Assembly (NCBI GenBank): GCA_900660155.1
Contig: CABFPE010001782.1
Location: 1 to 22,526 of the forward strand
Direction: 5' to 3'
From: Hofstenia miamia
Taxonomy: Eukaryota > Xenacoelomorpha > Acoela > Hofsteniidae
Length of the DNA: 22,526 bases
Positions 19,576-22,526 of the stretch are shown one piece after another. Numbering within the stretch: position 1 is the stretch's first letter; each line of letters begins with the position of its first letter. A program made the position numbers and the translations under genes. The notes beneath the pieces are model-generated. The model was not told where the DNA came from. It was given only the letters and a program-made list of their open reading frames with translations, and did no database searches.

Positions 19576-20041
19576 AACTTATCACTGATCAGGAGCAAAC
19601 AATTCAAAAGTCAACTTCTCCAAACACTTGACAAAAAGTTGAAAATTCTGCATACCCACACTACAATCAACCACCCACAAGCTAACAGCACCTTAGAATG
19701 AATCAATCAAACCTTGTTAATACTAATGAAACAATAACTGCTCATGTTGGCAACAAACAGTAGAGACATACTGCCTATGGTAGAGTACTTCTACAACATT
19801 TTAACACAATTCAACCACACATGTTTTGAAATATAAAGCCATGTTCAGCCACAAGGCCCCAACTCCAGTCTCAATGCTTTTTAAAGGCTGCTGCAACGAA
19901 ATTGATAATGTCTATATCAACAATCTCATAAACAAACTAAATTGTGCAAAAAAATCTATGTGCACCCATGCTGAGAAAAGTGAAATCCAACAACAACAAT
20001 TTAAAAAGAAAATCCATGGTGAACCCCCACCACATTGGTGA
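19576..20041 (+). pseudogene. Integrase core and linker remnant, right arm
   Basis: Mirror of 2486-2951. The HPQANSTLE helix of the DDE core is near 19670-19700, and the linker frame spans 19826-20041. Three frames are used across core, linker and C-terminal domain, showing at least two indels. The zinc finger is missing. Confidence 0.7.
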
Positions 20042-20489
20042 CAAAGTTTACATTGACATCCCCAGTATTGTTACCAATGAGAAACAAGTTTGTAAACTTG
20101 CATTTATTTGGGAATGTCCTCATACAATCACTAAGGTCTTAACACATAACAACTATGAATTGGATAACAAAAGCATTATGCACTTTCAGAACATCAAATG
20201 TGTAGCACTTAATATTGACAATGCTCAAATTTCCAACCTAAACAAATTCAAACTAATTAAACCAGATAACAGTGAACATTATCTTACCCTAGGTTGCTTT
20301 GTCTTCAACAAAAACTTTTTTAATGACGAGCATAAATGCACACACAACCTAAACAAATTGCTAAATCTAATATTACTTATAAATATCTGTCTGATTAATA
20401 TTGCAAGTTTGTCTTTAGAGCACATTTCACATGTAGCACAAAACGACTGTGACAAGCCCCAGGAGATCTACTCAGAGGAGCATAGCTAA
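19944..20489 (+). pseudogene. Integrase C-terminal (GPY/F-like) fragment plus hydrophobic tail, right arm
   Basis: Mirror of 2038-2583 with identical translation: HHIGDKVYIDIP and WECPHTITKV of the GPY/F-like domain, then a hydrophobic segment at about residues 133-160. Confidence 0.7.
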
Positions 20490-20646
20490 GGTGCACTCTC
20501 CAACTACATCTGTATCTGTCTGTAGGACGTTCTCAGGCAATTACAGTGTACTTGATCCTACTTTGGAAGTCTCTAGCTGCAGGTAACTATCAGCTAATGA
20601 CAATTAACAACCTACTACCAGCTCCTCCACTATATCGCAAAAAAGG

Positions 20647-21546
20647 ATGGGTGCTACAACATCTCTTTTGAAGATACCTGTTAAACAATGGATACTACAA
20701 TCATACCTCCAACTCTGTCATAATCACAACATCAAAGAAACAAATAACAACTTATTTCAGTATCTGCATACTAGTTATACTAGTTACCCTGAAATTACAT
20801 ACAGCATCATCTTCATAATTGAAGAAACCACAAATATTCACAGACAATTAAAAACAATCACACTTGAAGAAGAAGAATACCTCCTCTCCAAATCAGTGAT
20901 TCAACTATCTCCATGGATACAACAACAAATTGACCTAATCAAGAACAAAAAACTTTTAAAAACAGAAATCATACAAACACTGACATTGATTAGAGCAGAA
21001 AACCAAAACCTTCTGGTTGATAAGTTGATACTCACTCACAAAACTCATATACAGATTCCACTGATCAAGTATACCCTGGACGCAATATCTGATATCAAGC
21101 AAATCAAGATGGACCTTTTCACAGAATCATACACCAAAACTGAACTGGAAACACTGATGGCCCCTAGCCAACAGGTAGGCTTCAATGTTGTATGCGTTTC
21201 AACTCACTTTCTAATTCCACAAAAACTGAAACAATCTCTCGCCAAAATATCCAAAATATACGTCATCCCAGAAATCAATCACAAATTGCTCTAAATGGGC
21301 AAAAACTCTATCACTCTTTATGGTATATTTCAATGAAGACTAAACAACCTGCACTAATCTATCATAATTCTGGCACCAGTAAAAAACCTAAAATATGTCT
21401 GCTATCACAAAAGCAAAACTACCCAACTTGAAAAGCTGGCATACCACAGTCAAAAAGGAGACATTGCCAACATCACTTGGAAAGACACCAGAACCCTAAA
21501 ACTCTTGGATGATGCCCACAAACTCCTGCAACAGCCGTCTCCCTAA
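20647..21546 (+). pseudogene. Retrotransposon ORF3, unknown function, right arm
   Basis: Mirror of 981-1880: ATG at 20647, 215 open codons, stops at 21292-21294, 21334-21336 and 21355-21357, then open in the same frame (YHKSKTTQLEKLAYHSQKGD region) to TAA at 21544-21546. Env position, but no envelope hallmarks seen. Confidence 0.6.
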
Positions 21547-21575
21547 AAACTTTTTGTTAACATGCCCTCAGTGCT

Positions 21576-21589
21576 GCATTGGGTGGGCG
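21576..21589 (+). other. Polypurine-tract candidate
   Basis: GCATTGGGTGGGCG immediately before the 3' LTR start, mirrored at 938-951. Confidence 0.45.
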
Positions 21590-22036
21590 TGTGGCATTGG
21601 ATGTAATAAAGACAATTAAATTATCATGCTTGCCAATGTCATGCACAGACATTATTTTTAGTTCTGCCATTGGCTTCCCTCAGTCATTATATCTCTTGTA
21701 CTCATTATTAGATGATCATGAGCAGCTAAACTTTCTACGGAGTTGAGGTGGTTGCCTAATGGGATATTCCCAGTATGTTCCTCTCTGGGTCTAGCTCATC
21801 CAGTATGTTTGTTCTATGCATTTGATGACCGCTAACTTGTTTTGCTTTGGCAGTATTGCCATGACAATTCTCATATGATCACTTTAGTAATAATTGTTTT
21901 GCTGAAAGTGCTAATGCTGTTAACTAACTGCTCTAAATCATGATGTATGTAATTTCTTTGCCTACTCAATAGTAGATACTATACGCATTCAGAATGCTAT
22001 AACTTTATTGTGTACTCTATTTACTCTATGGTTATG
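21590..22036 (+). repeat. 3' LTR, right arm (internally deleted)
   Basis: Starts TGTGGCATTGG and lacks the TATA-bearing block of the 5' LTR. Same deletions as the left copy, so they predate the arm duplication. Confidence 0.85.
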
Positions 22037-22115
22037 AGCATAGGCGGCTCCTGTGTGTAAGCAAGGCAAGCAGTACTTGCCAAATAACTTTTTAATATTT
22101 GCGTTTGCATGAATT

Positions 22116-22183
22116 TACAGCTGTACAAATCATACTAAATATATTAGTATACAGCTGTACAAATCATACTAAATATATTAGTA
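22116..22183. repeat. Perfect 34-bp tandem duplication, right arm
   Basis: Inverted copy of 344-411; two identical 34-bp units. Confidence 0.95.
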
Positions 22184-22304
22184 TGTCCTTAATCTAAATG
22201 TACAAATCGTAAATTATTCAAGAATCAAGTAATAACATGTATTGAATTAGTAAATAATTTATTAAGATTTGCTTTAAAAATCATTGAATGATTGCGCAAC
22301 TACC

Positions 22305-22403
22305 TTAATGCTGTACATATGCTCTCTCAAACGATACAATTACATCCGTTTTGTTCAATTCATCACGCAAAGATTTACCTAGCAAAGCAAGCACTCTGCT
22401 CAT
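22305..22403 (-). CDS. Small open frame, unknown (32 codons), right arm
   Basis: Mirror of 124-222 with the same translation, reading inward. No domain recognised; may be chance. Confidence 0.2.
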   Translation of the reverse strand: MSRVLALLGKSLRDELNKTDVIVSFERAYVQH

Positions 22404-22526
22404 AGTTTCACATTGAATTAATCCTATTGTAAGGCTACAGTTAGACTACGTGATTGGTACCAAGAAAAGTTACGAAACACGTCACATCACTAATTATCTC
22501 TGTAGTTGGAAGTGCGATTTTACCAA

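Larger units (their letters stand above)
16633..22036 (+). mobile_element. Decayed Ty3/gypsy-like LTR retrotransposon, right arm
   Basis: Inverted twin of 491-5865, with the same LTR deletions, stops and frameshifts, so it is a copy of one insertion and not an independent one. It differs by 29 extra bases at 17887-17916. Open frames translate identically to the left arm. Confidence 0.9.
1..22526. repeat. 22.5-kb near-perfect palindrome (two inverted ~11.2-kb arms)
   Basis: The sequence start TTGGTAAAATCGCACTTCC is the exact reverse complement of the window end, and every module of the left arm recurs inverted on the right. Mirror coordinates add to 22527 for the outer 4.6 kb, 22498 from there to about 5.9 kb (a 29-bp extra stretch on the right), about 22497 across the DUF4806 gene, and 22539 at the centre. 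Open frames in the outer ~5.7 kb translate identically in both arms, whereas the inner part carries substitutions, indels and two replaced patches. No flanking sequence is visible, so target-site duplications cannot be assessed and the palindrome could extend further. It could be a real inverted duplication or an assembly join of two related copies. Confidence 0.97.
22037..22526. repeat. Right terminal segment
   Basis: Inverted copy of 1-490 including the 34-bp duplication (22116-22183) and the 32-codon frame (22305-22403, minus strand). Confidence 0.6.

Noticed and set aside
1..22526. Simple fold-back sequencing artefact from one molecule
   Set aside because: The arms differ by codon-structured substitutions, a 31-bp microhomology deletion, a 2-bp change and unrelated patches, which one molecule read on both strands would not give. 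An assembly join of two related copies is not excluded.
1..22526. CACTA, piggyBac or Tc1-type terminal motifs at the ends
   Set aside because: The ends read TTGGTAAAATCG, which matches none of these, and no flank is available to test for target-site duplication.
1..22526. CRISPR array, tRNA or rRNA genes
   Set aside because: No spaced direct repeats, cloverleaf boxes or rRNA-like conserved stretches were seen on either strand.

Overview
The window is AT-rich eukaryotic DNA, most likely from an invertebrate animal. Evidence: genes split by many very short GT-AG introns (44-50 bp and longer), a decayed Ty3/gypsy-type LTR retrotransposon, a DUF4806-family gene, (TA)n microsatellites, and no bacterial-style gene packing. 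I cannot name the species. No rRNA, tRNA or CRISPR array was seen.

The whole window is one near-perfect palindrome. The first and last bases are reverse complements. In the outer part, position x pairs with 22527-x. The centre is a (TA)27 tract at 11243-11296 inside a 618-bp core (10961-11578) whose halves match by eye. Each ~11.2-kb arm holds the same modules, all read outward from the centre (minus strand on the left, plus on the right).

Order from centre to end: (1) the truncated 3' part of a transposase-like gene, preceded on the left arm only by an L1-ORF1-like exon; (2) a DUF4806 gene that I could assemble as ten exons with consistent splice phases, 338 codons; (3) about 2 kb of AT-rich sequence without genes; (4) a nested Ty3/gypsy-like element with direct LTRs, broken gag-like, RT/RNase H and integrase remnants and a third ORF of unknown function; (5) about 490 bp of unique terminal sequence with a 34-bp tandem duplication.

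The arms are not identical. The outer ~5.8 kb match almost exactly, apart from a 29-bp length difference next to ambiguous N bases. The inner half carries substitutions, indels and two unrelated but equal-length patches. In the DUF4806 gene nearly all differences fall in exons and most change the amino acid, while neighbouring introns are identical. Each arm has its own break in that gene: a lost splice donor on the right, a shifted last exon on the left. Both share a TGA where the family usually has a tryptophan.

The best reading is an inverted duplication of a transposon-rich segment, folded back at a TA repeat inside a transposase gene. A mis-joined assembly of two diverged copies remains possible. 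The transposase/DUF4806 pair is the part most likely to represent an undescribed mobile-element system.
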